Positions 13,017 through 24,642 of a DNA stretch of 64,000 nt are shown here, one piece after another. The position numbers and the translations under genes are program-made. The stretch's first letter is position 1. Every line of letters starts with the position of its first letter. This DNA comes from Orthonyx spaldingii (Eukaryota; Chordata; Aves; Passeriformes; Orthonychidae). The notes beneath the pieces are model-generated. The model ran no database searches and had not been told where the DNA came from. It was given only the letters and a program-made list of their open reading frames with translations. The DNA lies in the NCBI GenBank assembly GCA_013397795.1, contig VZTJ01005231.1:1-64000 (forward strand), given 5' to 3'.

Positions 13017-13049
13017 TTATTTTTTATTTTTTATTTTTTATTTATTTAT
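13017..13049. repeat. T-rich simple repeat (TTTTTTA-like)
   Basis: This is a low-complexity tract made of T runs separated by single A at roughly seven-base spacing, drifting to four-base spacing (TTTA) at the right end. Confidence 0.8.
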
Positions 13050-13659
13050 ACTTTTAAGTACAAGCTATTAATGTTGTTGGTAGCAGTAGAAATCAAACAA
13101 AAAAGTCAACACTTTTTTTTTCATAATGAAAGGAAGCAGGAATGGTGCAGAACTTTAACTCTGGAGAAAATTAAAAGATGAAACTATAATGAGATTCTTA
13201 ATGTGTGACTCAGAGGTGGTCACACTTGTAACTGTCGGGGTCATTATCAGGACGGGAAAAGGACAGGGTAGAACTGTACTGAACATGCACCCCTCCATCC
13301 TCCTGCCTTTATCTTTTGATGCAAAAAGAAATGTGCACATCCGCATTGTGCAAAATGTGGCTCCTGGCAGTGAAAACAGCATGAAAGGGCTGAAACAGCA
13401 GCAGGTCCCTGTAGGACAGGACAGGGGGGTATTGGGTTGTGCTCCAGGCTCAGCCTTCCTCGGGGAAAGCCTCGTCTGGCTGCAGTGTTGGATGGGGCTG
13501 GCAGTGGTGGAAAGAAGGCAAATTTCTTCATCCAAAGCCCGTCTGAGCATTGCCCACACTCGGGAAGAGAGGATGGGTTCCAGAAGGGGATGAGTGCCCG
13601 AGAGGAGGGTGTGCCAAAAAGATGTGGCTGGCAGTGGAGCAGCTGGCCTCTGCTGCTAA

Positions 13660-13790
13660 CTCAGATTGGCTTGCCCAGGAGGATCCTAATTACAGCACAA
13701 CTGCTGTCTCCATAATCGCTGCGGCAGGAGCAGCGCGGGCCATAAGGCACTGAACGGGACCTGGATGTGGCAGAGGAAGATTATTAGAGT
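13660..13790. promoter_or_regulatory. Possible conserved regulatory block
   Basis: A TAATTA homeodomain core at 13687-13692 is followed by a local cluster of four CpGs at about 13716-13738 inside otherwise CpG-poor DNA. The texture suggests a conserved non-coding element. This is inferred from composition and motif proximity only. No exon was identified. Confidence 0.22.
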
Positions 13791-16700
13791 TACTGTGCTC
13801 TGTCCTGGCCATTGAGTTTCACAAAACCTGCCAGATGTCAGGGGGAAGAAATGGGTCATCCTCAGTGTAGGCTTCTGCAAATAATTTCATTGACTGCTTA
13901 TATATGAACAATGTGATTGCAGAGTGAGGCTGGTTTATGCCTGACTGAGAGTATTCATGGGGAAAGCTTTGGAAATGCAACAAGTCTGCTTGGGCGTTGG
14001 GGTCTGATTTGCAAAACAGCAGCTACTTGTGTGGCTGGTGTCTGATGGGAACAGCAAAAGATGCTCAGACAACTCCCAGTGTGGGACTGTAGCTGTGTCA
14101 GATGTTCCCTCTGTACCAGGAGCGCTGTCCCTCACCCACCCGCACCGTCCACTGACAGATGAAATCATCCTTGACAAAACTTGGGCCTGGCAATTATCAA
14201 GAAAAGCAACGATGAGCAATAAGAAAGCTATGCTTTAGGACGTGAATGTTATTATTTTTTGTTTCCTGGTATGTTTCCAAGGTCAGCTTCTTCAGATATA
14301 TTTTGAAATCAAAATAGTAAGCTCAGACAACAAGCATTCAGGGGGAACACATCAAAGCAGATGTGACTTTTGTAGTATGGGCAGTGTGCTGGCAATTGGA
14401 AGTTACTGTTCATGCCTGTTGCATTTAGGATCTATTGTAGGAGTTGCTCCCACCACTTCATTTATGAGACAGAAGCATCAAAGATTTTACAATGCTCTTT
14501 TTGGAAGTGCTCCCTCACAAAAGGACTGTGAAATGTTAAACTGCATCTTTGACTTTCAGGCCAAGTGTTTTTTGAGTGGAAAAACTGGTGCTTAGTCCCT
14601 AGATGGAAATAAGGGAAGCAGGGTGCAGGTAGAGTGTTATTCCCTGCATTGTCCCACTTGCTTTCCAGCAGAGGAGAGCCCCTTCCCGCTTCCCCACAGG
14701 CTGTGCCCAAAGCACACATTTTTCTCTTGCGCCAGACTTTAATCACGTGCAATCACCTTATGGATAGCCGGGGCAGTAATGGTGATCTTAAACATTGCTG
14801 GATGCCTCACATTTGCTTTATCTAAGTCTGTTCACACTGTTGCAGCTTTTCTTGCTGGTGACGATGTGGCGGAGAAGGACAGAGTGAGAGAGTGAGATAG
14901 TGTGGAAGTGGGAGGCCGTGCCAAGGTGACGAGCTATTTTGCATTGGCATCTGATGGTGCTAATCAGGAGCCATGTACTTTAGATGGTGTCTTTTGATAA
15001 CATGCTTTTATAGTTTAACCCTCCTCATATTTTGTGAATATATAATTTGTATAGGGTTTACAACCTGAATCTGCTTAGGTGCCTCTGGTGTCTGACACAG
15101 CAGCGGCCTTTGAATCAGCGAGTGTCTGCTCTTGCTGCTTAATCTCTGAGGCAACCAATTTGGGGACAGAAGGAGTTTTTACTTTATCTGCTCCAAACAC
15201 ACTTGTACTTTATTCCTTTGTATTGGGAAAACAGGAAAAAAAAAAGAAGCCTAAAAAAAAGGAAAGAAGTGCTGTGTGTGTGAGCACGTGTGTGTGTGTT
15301 TATATAGTATGGGAGACAGAGACTAAACTGAACAAGTGTGGGAGGGTGAGAACCTTTATTGTGCAACAAACTGATGGCACCAAATATGCTGCATTTGTTG
15401 TGAGTTAAAAGGTTTATACAAAGATTTTCTTAGTCGTGTCTAAGATCTTAATAGGGTAATTAATCTTTCTAAGTGTTACTGCCAGATTATGGGATCAGCT
15501 ATTACCCCTGGCTACAGAGTACTCCTTTGTGTGTTGCTATGAACAGGACTAAGAGATGAGACTACTCCGTTTGCCAAACAAAGATATGGTTGCTGGTAGC
15601 TTGTTTATGTTTGAAATGTGTTTTCTGGTGCAGTAAGAGAAGGCTGCACCATTTCTTTGGGAATATTGGTGCCCTTTAAAATGAGTCTTATTAGGAGAAG
15701 GGGATGAAGCGCTGTAGAATTTCCAGAGCTTTATAAAAAAGTCCATATATACTTTAAGAGACATAATGGCGAGTTATTTGGTTTGACAATTATTTTTTTC
15801 AAGCAGGAAAATAAATAGATAGCTAACGTAATTGTAAGAAAGCAGCTGTAGGAATAGATAAAAAGTGGTCTCTACTTAAAAACTTCTGCATGGAATGCAG
15901 AAGCCAAACACTTTAGTTGAGGAATTAAAATCCAAGTTGTGTTGCAGCAGGATAGGGTAGGACATAGAGGACATGGAAGAATTTCTCAAGAAATAAGCTT
16001 TTCTCAATCCTGTTTATTCATAAGGGTGAGTCAAAACTAAAGGTTGTTGTATTTACTAGATAAGATAACTTTTTTTCCCAGTAACATTGCAGCCAGGGGG
16101 GCAGGGAGAAGAGGAAAAAGCAGTGTATGACCCAATGGTTGTCAATGCTGAATCAACTGGGTCATTCTGGATAAATGTCTGTTTGGCCAAATTTTGACAT
16201 CTCCTGTGCTGCTGAATGAGCAACCTCTGATTAAGGTCAGTATAAATCACTCTGTCCACATCATTTAACCTGGTCCAGTGAAGGCCGTCACGTTCTTTGG
16301 AGACAATGAAGAAAACCCCCAACTCCAGGCTTTAATACGTAATATAGCTGGCTTGAACCTAGGATTGCTTTTAAGCCATCCCAGAAGCATCACCTGTAAG
16401 TGACTGTTCATGTGTGGGGGAGTGTTCTTCATGTGTAGTAGCAATGGTGACACTGTCACATCTTGAGATGAAATATTTTGGGCTGGTTCAAGTTGCTGAC
16501 ATTTTTCTAGGCATTGGGTGGGAGGACACAGGGTATGTGGGAGGAAACCTTTGCTGTGTGGCTGGAGAGGTGGTCAGTTTGGGGACAGGCGAGGAAAAGG
16601 GTGGTCAAGGAAGCTGGAGGAGGAGGGGGTCTTACCACCTTCTGCCTTGCTGGAACACACTGATGCTGATGGCATGCTGCAAATCTGGAGTTAACAAGGT

Positions 16701-19700
16701 CCTTCCCTTTATGAGGGCAGGTACCTCATACAGAGTTAGCTGGGGTGTCTGGCACTGCCCACTCATCTCTGTGGCCACCATGGGGTTGTGTACTCTCTTC
16801 TTTCCTCTACAATTGTTTACAGCTGAGCAATGATGAAAAGGAGAAGCTGCAGAACCTTGTTCGCCCTCTTCTCAGTCTCAGCATGAAGTTTACAAGGCCA
16901 TTTATACAAGGCTTGGAGAATCTTGAAATTGTGCCAAACCACCAGAATAAAGTCATAATGCTACAGCTTGGCATAATGTTGAAGAAGACTCCCCTAGGGC
17001 ACACTGTGTGGAAGTAGGATTGAAGAGGGTGGTCAGCCAGGCCTTGTAGATGTTTATTCTAGATGGTGACATGCCGCTGCCTGGCTTGTCCCTAGACTGA
17101 GAAGGTGAAACGCCAGCACTGCTGTCCTGGTAGGGCTTGTACAGTGCTGAGCTGCTCCTGGTGGGCTCATTTGGCCTCCTTTGTGGCGGCTCTTGCTGGC
17201 TGGCCACTTGTTAGGACCCCAGGAGGAGCATGACATTGGGGATGCCTACCTGGTCCAGAGGTGCTGGGGAATGGAGCTGCTTAGCTGATAGTGGTGAGGT
17301 GGGGAAATCACCAATTCCTCCCACGAGGCTGAGTCAGTCGGGCTGTTCATGAGGACAGAAAAGGAGGGTGACACTTATCCCACATCCCTAGGAGTGGTGA
17401 TAGTTGAAGGCCCACCATGGCTTTCCAGCCTGCTGCAGAGTCATCATCCTTGCTTTAAGTGATTGGAGCATGCCTCCTAGGAATTGAATATTTGCCTGAA
17501 ACCTACAGTGAGCTTCTGGCTCCATCCTGGTGTCCCAGCACATGCAGAGCCTCTCCCCCCACACCTAGAACTGGGATTTCTTACTCTGTAATGTTGCAGA
17601 AATGTGCTCTTTTTGTAAGCAGATGTCTTCCTTGGTCAAAACAGCTTTCTGCATTCAGTATTGGGATGTAATTTGCTTTACAAATCTCAGTTTGATTCTA
17701 GAGGTGATATGCAATGCGAGATGCTAAAAACTCTGAAAGAAAGTCTTTGAAGATAATTACAGCTACCTTACCACAAAGAAGCTCTGAGGGTGGTAAGGAA
17801 AAAACCCAAACAAATCCCTATTAATGCAGAGTTAAGATGACCCAGTTGTAGCAGAGACCTTTCCAAATGGAAAATTTGAATCCAGGAAGTAGAGAATCAA
17901 CGTACATGCCAATAAAACATTAACTCTGGCCCCCTGGAGCTGGTGCTGCTCACTGGGAATTATCTGCAACCGCTCCAGCTGCAGTCACTGTATTAGCTGG
18001 AGCAGTATTGAACAGTGGGAGGATTAGGTGGAGTTTGGCAGAGCCTGGAGGATAAAAGGAAAAAATTTCAGGGTGGGTGAGAAGAGAAGCTGAATGCACG
18101 TAGCTGTGTGTGTATATGCATGTGGGGGAACTTCAGAATTTCACTTCAGCACTGAGATGCAGTAAGGAGATGTATTTAGAAAAGGGGATTTAATGGCAGA
18201 AAGGCATAAGATAATATTGACTTACAGGTTTAGTGCTGGCCTGAGGTGCTGCTGTAGGCTGTGTGTCGGGGTGTGGGTTAGATGTGCGTAGCTTCCCTCT
18301 GGCACAGCACACCTGCAGTGCAGTTAGCATTGGCACAAGGAAGCTGTTGGATGCTGCCTCACTATGGTCATCAGTGGTCATCCTCCTTTCCTTGCATCTA
18401 CAAAGTGCGTTGTTGGGGAACTGAGGTCAAGGAACAGTTGTACAACTGAATTTTCTTGTTTTCAAAGGATTGCTTATCCTGACTGATACGTATTACTGGG
18501 CAGCCCAGATTTTCTGATAGCAAAGATATTTGTCAGTGAATTTCCTAGGTTTATTCAATAGTCATAGAAATGGGGTTTTTTTCAACTCTTTTTTTGTTGT
18601 TGAAAATAGCAGTGACTTAAGCAGTTGAAGTTAACGTATAGGTTTTTCCTCAATATATATATATATATCACTAAAAAGGAAATATGGTGTCTTATGATTA
18701 AGTGTTTGTGTTCTTTTTTATGTAACAAAATCAATTTTGTTACTGTGTAATGGAAATTGTAGTAATGTTTTGAAATGTCTGTGGGCTACCAGAAGAGCAA
18801 AGGAATTCAAAATTGTGGTCTGTCTCCAAGTCTTCAGTATTTTCTCCTGTGGGGGCTGCAACAGCAAGCTGATATATCTCCATCCTGCCTCCCTGCATTT
18901 CAGGCAAGGTGTAGTCTGAGTCGGCAGAGATTTCAGACCTCTTTGAAGACTCAGCCTTTTAACAGGAAAGATTTCCTGGCCTGTGTGCAAGCCGAGCTGG
19001 CCCTCTGCTATGTCAGATGCACCTGAATGTCTTCTCTTATCCCTGGTTTTTGGCAAACCCTCAATATGAGGAAAACATTGCAAAGAAGTGCTAACATTAT
19101 TTCAAGAAGGAGCTAAAAAAAAAAACCCTTGGGAGAGAAGGGATTTATTAACAAGTCATGGGACTTTGGTATGCCTCAGGCAACATTTTCAAACTGTTGC
19201 TCTCCCAAATCAGTCGCTATATTTATACCACTTTCCAAACAGAAAAGGACAACATGGGAAATTCATCTAATGTAATTTCATAGGTCTGAGCCTAGAAGCA
19301 GAACAAAATGGGTTATTGTAGCATAGTAGTAAAATAGGTGTGACTGCAGAATAGCGGGTCAAAGCAAACCTTCAGATGAGTAATTATTTCTTACTATCCT
19401 ACTGGTTCTATTTCATCCTTAGGTATTTAATTACACAGTTTTCCTTTTCTCCTGTCCTAACATGCACCACCAGGCAATTTTTTTTCCTTTGAGCCTTGGA
19501 AACAGTATGACTTGAGTGCTTTGTTGGAGTTGCTCTCCTAAAAATAAAACTTTGAACAATCTGAGCAGTGGTAGGACCAGATTTTGTAATTACGGCTCTG
19601 TCTGGAGGGTATAAGATGAATGAGGGTGTCCTTGTGCTGGATACTGTACCTTTTGTGTTAAGGCAGGAACTTAAAAGCAGTAGAGCTCTCAAGAAAGCCA

Positions 19701-20677
19701 CTATATTCTGTGGAACTTGCAGCCATTGTTCAGAGTTAACTCCATCCTTTGAAATGGATTAAGTGCAAGTTAGAACAGGATGTTGCCTCAACACTGTCCC
19801 TATCTGGGGATGAGAGACTAATTTCTTTGCAAGGATGTTGACTGGCTAAATGTAGCAAATGATGCCTCTGTGTTGCTAGCCTGGAAAAATAGGACTCAAG
19901 TGTTTTCTTAAAAAAACCCAAAAACCCCTGCCCGCTTAGGTGCTTACAATGTTCCTGTCATTTTAGTCTTCAAACGCCTACTATTCTAACATCTCAGCTG
20001 ATAGCACAGTGAAAAGTAAATCTCTCTCAAGCATTTTCCTTCCTCTGAGTAATAGCTAATCTAATAATAGTTTGACTCCTACCACCACAATAGGTCTCTT
20101 TATAAAATGTGTAGAGGGAGGAGGCTAAAAATTTCATCTCCTCTTTGGTGATCCCAAACTCCTTGGAAGTAGTGTAAAAGTACTGAACTTGGGCCCTGCA
20201 CTGCTTATGTATCACTCTACAGACCTTTTACAGGTTTAAATGTGTCTCAGATTTGGCTTTAAAAAATCCAGCAAACCCAAGCAACCAACCCTCCTCAGCA
20301 ATACATGTCCCTTTCACTTTTTCTTTTTTTTTCCATCCTGTGTTAATATTTCACTTATTACTGTTTCTGCATGAGATCTATTTATTCATTTATTTTGTGC
20401 TTTTACATCAGCCCTAAATGATCTTCCTATTAGCACAGGAAGCTGGCAGCAGCCAGTCTGCAGCCTTTGGATAGTCAACTAATTAAGGGAAAAGCAGGTG
20501 TGGATGGATCTATTGAGTCTATAAATAAGTGCCAAAAATTTAAGTTGTTGGTCTGTGAGTGTTAACAGGTGGAGCACTGTTTTTATACCTTCAATGGAGA
20601 GAAAAAGAAGGGTTGGAGGAAATGTTTTCTTCCCCCATGATTTAAAAGCTCTTCAGGAATAAAATATGTCTGTTCTC
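13791..20677. other. Unique non-coding DNA, no gene seen
   Basis: I see no gene or recognisable transposon in this 6.9-kb stretch. Small structures include a mixed TG tract around 15275-15300, a 9-bp-arm inverted repeat at 17972-18003 and a short TA run at 18653-18669. Open frames at 14242-14595, 15079-15408 and 16414-16833 have no family resemblance, and the last starts at GTG. Confidence 0.45.
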
Positions 20678-20739
20678 AAAAAAAAAAAAAAAAGGAAAAA
20701 AAAAAAAAAAAAAAAAAGGAAAGAAAAGAAAAAAAAAAG
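20678..20739. repeat. 62-nt A-rich pure purine tract
   Basis: Every base is A or G: a 16-A run, GG, a 22-A run, GG, then A runs with single G. The two GG interruptions are spaced 24 bp apart. No LINE or SINE body precedes it. Long purine strands can adopt unusual helices and are prone to slippage. Confidence 0.9.
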
Positions 20740-21959
20740 TCCTTGTCTTGTACATGTTTAGCCTTGAAGACATATAAAGGTAGTGTAGGGGTTCTTACTT
20801 TCATAGACCTGGGCTGGGTGATGAAATGGATGGTCTGCAAAGAAATAATTCATATTCTCAGGCTGACACTCAGAAACATAACTCACAAATGACTACAGAT
20901 GTTAGTGCCTATTGTTCCTTTGCAGTTCTGTTTATAAATAAAACTTTCTCTGCCTTCAGTCAAATGCTCAAAATGTTCTAATCTGCAAAAAGCCTCTTCC
21001 CTCAGTGCTAAAGAAAAATATGATCTATTGAGCAAAGTATTATGCAAGGGATTTTGTGTCTAAGAATATATTCTCTCCTCACACTGATTTATCCTCCTCC
21101 CCAGTTTCTGTACTGGCTTTCTTCCTTTGTGCTTGATTTAGTAATTTATTCAAACACTTCTGACTAGGGGGCGTTTTTCACCAGGGTGCAGTGGCAAGAG
21201 ACCACAAAAGCATTTCACAACATGTACAAAATACATTAAAACACTTTCAGGGTAGTATAACATGTGATAGGACAATGTTAGAATAAAAACATGTAAACCA
21301 ACCACCTACTAACTCAACTGGTTTCATTAATTTTGATCTGACTGATATAGAAGTCTTCTTCATGGATATGTATTAATCTTTTATGGGCTGTGTATAAATT
21401 TAAATGCAAGCAATAAATGAATGCTTATACTAAAGCTTGCATGTGTCAGTCTGGGAAAGGCAAGGTGAGAGGAAAAACGCAGCAGTCAAAACATATGCAT
21501 TGTTTATATTTTAAAACTCTGGGAGCATCTAACCAAGCTAACAGGTGTTGATCTGGAGAAATAAGGAAGGAGCATTGTGGTCTGAGGTTTTTGGGAGGCA
21601 CTGATGGTTTTAGGGACTTTAATTTCTGAATATGTGCTTGGAAATAAGAACGGGACACTTGCCTTTCCCCTTCTTTTCTGCCTCTTAAATGCTTAGAGAT
21701 GGGGAGAGGAAGGGTTTTTGAGGTTAGATTGGTCACTATGAATCACCTTCACCTTTTAGTGTCAAGTCTGCTTCTCAGGGCACTCAATCATGTGCACGTG
21801 TGACATCTGCCTGCTAAGCTATAGGATGCTCTGGTTTGGAAAAGGGGATGTTTATAACCTGTTTTTCGCCCCTGGTTCCTCTTTGTATGGTTAATGAGAT
21901 ATTCACTAGAGCAGGGATTGGGACAGGGTAACCAGCCTTCCCAGCTAAGTGTACTAATT
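20740..21959. other. Unique non-coding DNA with one CTCF-like core
   Basis: No gene is seen. A CTCF-like motif lies at 21161-21173 and is listed separately. The minus-strand open frame 21446-21736 has no recognisable family. Confidence 0.45.
21161..21173 (+). promoter_or_regulatory. CTCF-like core motif
   Basis: TGACTAGGGGGCG matches 11 of 13 positions of the vertebrate CTCF core pattern CCASYAGRKGGCR. Its most informative part, CTAGGGGGCG, is intact. CTCF is a zinc-finger architectural protein that blocks cohesin when its site is oriented. Single motif matches do occur by chance, so occupancy is unproven. If real, the motif points along the plus strand. Confidence 0.35.
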
Positions 21960-22200
21960 AGTCTCTCTTTCTCTGTCTCTTAATGAATTCATACATATTC
22001 ATTGAGAAGCAGAACAGCTCCAATAGGAGAGAATCAAGGAAAAACTGAATACCCTGCAGCCTACCTGATGGTTATAACTTTCTCCTAATGGTTAGAGAGC
22101 ATGGCTTAATTTCTTTGAAACAGGTGGAGGGAAGCAAAATTCTTTTAGCCTCTAGGGTGAATACTCTGACCACTAGACCATTGCCAGCAAGAGTCTGGTC
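21960..22200 (-). mobile_element. Ancient tRNA-derived SINE-like remnant
   Basis: Read on the minus strand, the element starts near 22190 with TGGTCTAGTGGTCAGAG, which fits the RNA polymerase III A box of tRNA-derived SINEs. About 60 bp further on there is a degenerate B-box-like segment GTTTCAAAGAA. A body follows, containing CTCCTATTGGAGCTGTTCTG, and the element ends in a GA-rich tail near 21965-21975. This order (tRNA-like head, unrelated body, simple tail) is that of an old SINE. I believe related copies occur in sauropsids, but I cannot name the family with certainty. There are no intact tRNA stems, so it is not a functional tRNA. Confidence 0.45.
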
Positions 22201-23473
22201 TCCTTTTGCAGCATGTGTGTGTGTTCATCCTTACTTCTTATCTTTTTTTACTGCAAATGTCTTAAATACAAACTTTTTCAAACTGGATATAACAAAAAGG
22301 TTTGGCTTGTACTTGTTTGCTGGGCAAAATAAATCTTAGTTTTAAAAGCTGATCTAGAACAGTTAAATATTTCCCGTCCTTATACTGCCCCAGAAATATT
22401 TCTTTGGTTTGATAAAGGTACAAGGAATCAATTACTGATGTCATTTTACTGAAGTTCTTTGTAAAGCACTCAAACCCTACCCTGCTTTTGTATTTAATCC
22501 TCAGGAACACTTATGTCTTGCCATGCAAAAAAAAAATTGTCACTAGAACAGAAATTAATAAAAAAGACTTGAAGATAGGTGAGTAAGCATAGGCAGAGAG
22601 TACTGACAAAATCCATCCTGCTGATGTAAAGCTGGCTGTGAAATGGATGCTAAAAATAAACCTCAATTCTAAAAGTCAGTTCTGACAGACCTGGGTCCTG
22701 TTTCTCTCTGTAACATAATTTGCCACAATCTGTGGGCTGATGTTGCAGTAAATTAGGTTCGTGATACTTACTGGTAATGAGTCACTGAATAAATACATCT
22801 GTATAAATTAGCCCACAATTTGCCTGTTGCAAAAATAAACAGTTTTGATTTCCTGTGTGAACAGCATGGCAAGCATTGTACACATGTGGTTTTACTAAAC
22901 ACTGAAGATGTTAAACTGTGGGAAGAGAAAGTGGTCATGAATAGGTACTTGAGTGGCATGTGGTGGGATGGAGACCCTACCCTGCATCCCACTAAGAATG
23001 GGGATGTGTAAAGCAGCTTACAGTGGGGCAGGAGGGGTCAGCCTATAGATCTGGAGAATCAAGATCCTGAAGTCTTTAGAGCTATCATCTTGTTTTAAAC
23101 TGGGTGTCCTCTATCAATGTGAATGAGAACAGCAGCAATAAATCATGCACCAAACAGCAGTGTTCAAGATGTTGTATTTTGGTAGCATGGTGGCTTGAGC
23201 CTCATTGCACTAGATCCTGTGTAAGACCAAAGTAGGAAATGTTCCACTCTCAAAGTGTTTTACAGGTCAAGTCTGAGAAGATGTAATAATACTTGGAAGG
23301 AAGACAACAAACCCAGTAATGAGAACTTGGGTTTATATAGGCCAGATATTTGCACAGTCACAGTAGATGCTCCTATGCTTCTTGTGTGTGTTTTTAATCT
23401 CCAAGTATGGTAGTCCAAGTGTTTAACAAGTTACCAAGTTGGAAAAACTTGGCTACCTGTTTTTATCAGTGAG
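22201..23473. other. Unique non-coding DNA, no gene seen
   Basis: No gene or repeat family is recognised. The DNA is AT-rich with short homopolymers, such as nine A near 22527-22535. Confidence 0.45.
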
Positions 23474-23505
23474 CCCCCCTTCTTCCCTCCCTCCCCCCCC
23501 CGCCC
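23474..23505 (-). other. Putative G-quadruplex (G-rich on minus strand)
   Basis: On the plus strand there are C runs at 23474-23479 (6), 23485-23487 (3), 23489-23491 (3), 23493-23501 (9) and 23503-23505 (3). The gaps are 5, 1, 1 and 1 bases. Their complement satisfies the usual rule of four G runs of three or more with loops of one to seven bases, so the minus strand could fold into a stable quadruplex. It stands alone in AT-rich surroundings. Confidence 0.6.
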
Positions 23506-24599
23506 TTCTATGCAATGACTTCAGCTGAGTTCAATTCTCAGTCCTTGTGAGCTGAGTAGTGTGTTTAGCTGTGGAGCTGTGCTTCAATACAGAGAATAAT
23601 CATATCACATCAGTCTCCCTGAAATGTCTGCCTCTATTAAGCTCTGGGTCATTTCCAAGGGTTGCAAGGAGCTGCCTGTCTGCTGGCACTAGACATGTGA
23701 TCTTAGTCAAATGTCTCCTTCAGTATCTACAGGCTGTGATGTGTCACACTGATGCACATTTTTACCTTAACACTCACTCAACAGCACCTCCATGATGTGA
23801 CAGTGTTTTTCTAATTCATAGATATCCAAGGAGATGGATGCCTGTGTAATGTTATGTCTCTTTGCCTAGCTGGTCTGATAAAATGAATATCCTCACACAA
23901 AGTCATTAAGCAAGTGGCTTATGATGGCATGCAGAAATAGGAACTTCAGCACTTATTCCATCCCTGTCCTGTTGCAGGCATTTCTTCTGGAGATGACAAT
24001 AGATCTAAAGAATACTTAGCAACTTGTAGAGTCATTTTGGTGCCTTCTTTGGGTTGGAGATGACTTCAAAAGCACATGGTAAACCTTTGTCTGGTCAATA
24101 TTATTCTATATGGGTGGCATTTTCTAGGCAAAGAGTTGTGAGCTTTTTATGCAGCTGACTTCTGTCTCTCCTGCCATCGAGCAGGTCCTTGTTTGTTGGC
24201 ACACAATGCTGTGCTTCCTCATCTTTATGTCTTGGTATGCTACATGCAGGTGGTCAAGCTGGAATTTACTGGCTGACTGCCAGCCCAGGGAACATATGGA
24301 CCCTTCTAGAGGATGCACTTGTCAGAATCCACCAGCACCAACCAGCAACCATACGCACAAAGCTCACTTCTCTGTGAGTGCCTCGCATGCCGTGGGGGGA
24401 AAAAGTCGAAAGGTATATGGAAAGCACAGGATGAATTAATGAGCCAACTCTGCAGTGGGAAACCATAACGTGACCAGGAGGATATAGGGACAGAAGCTTA
24501 ACCTTTTAACAATGAGGTGCTTCTCTGAAAGTCTATTTTATACTGAAACAATAATTATGAAGTTGTTTATTATACACATGTGGGTGCATATATGCAAAT

Positions 24600-24600
<1 letters not shown>
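23506..24600. other. Unique non-coding DNA, no gene seen
   Basis: No gene, RNA or mobile element that I can support. A phrase near 24048-24060 is similar to the CR1 3' UTR, but the similarity does not extend far enough to call. Confidence 0.45.

Positions 24601-24642
<42 letters not shown>
24601..24642. repeat. (CA)n(TA)n compound microsatellite
   Basis: About 15 CA/AC dinucleotide units run directly into six TA units. An ATG-started plus-strand frame (24512-24937) translates the array as a Thr-His then Ile-Tyr run. That frame is an artefact of the microsatellite and not a protein. Confidence 0.95.

Noticed and set aside
24040..24080. TTTGGGTTGGAGATGACTTC, similar to the complement of a CR1 3' end
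   Set aside because: Similarity ends after about 20 bases and neither the terminal repeat nor the RT end is present.
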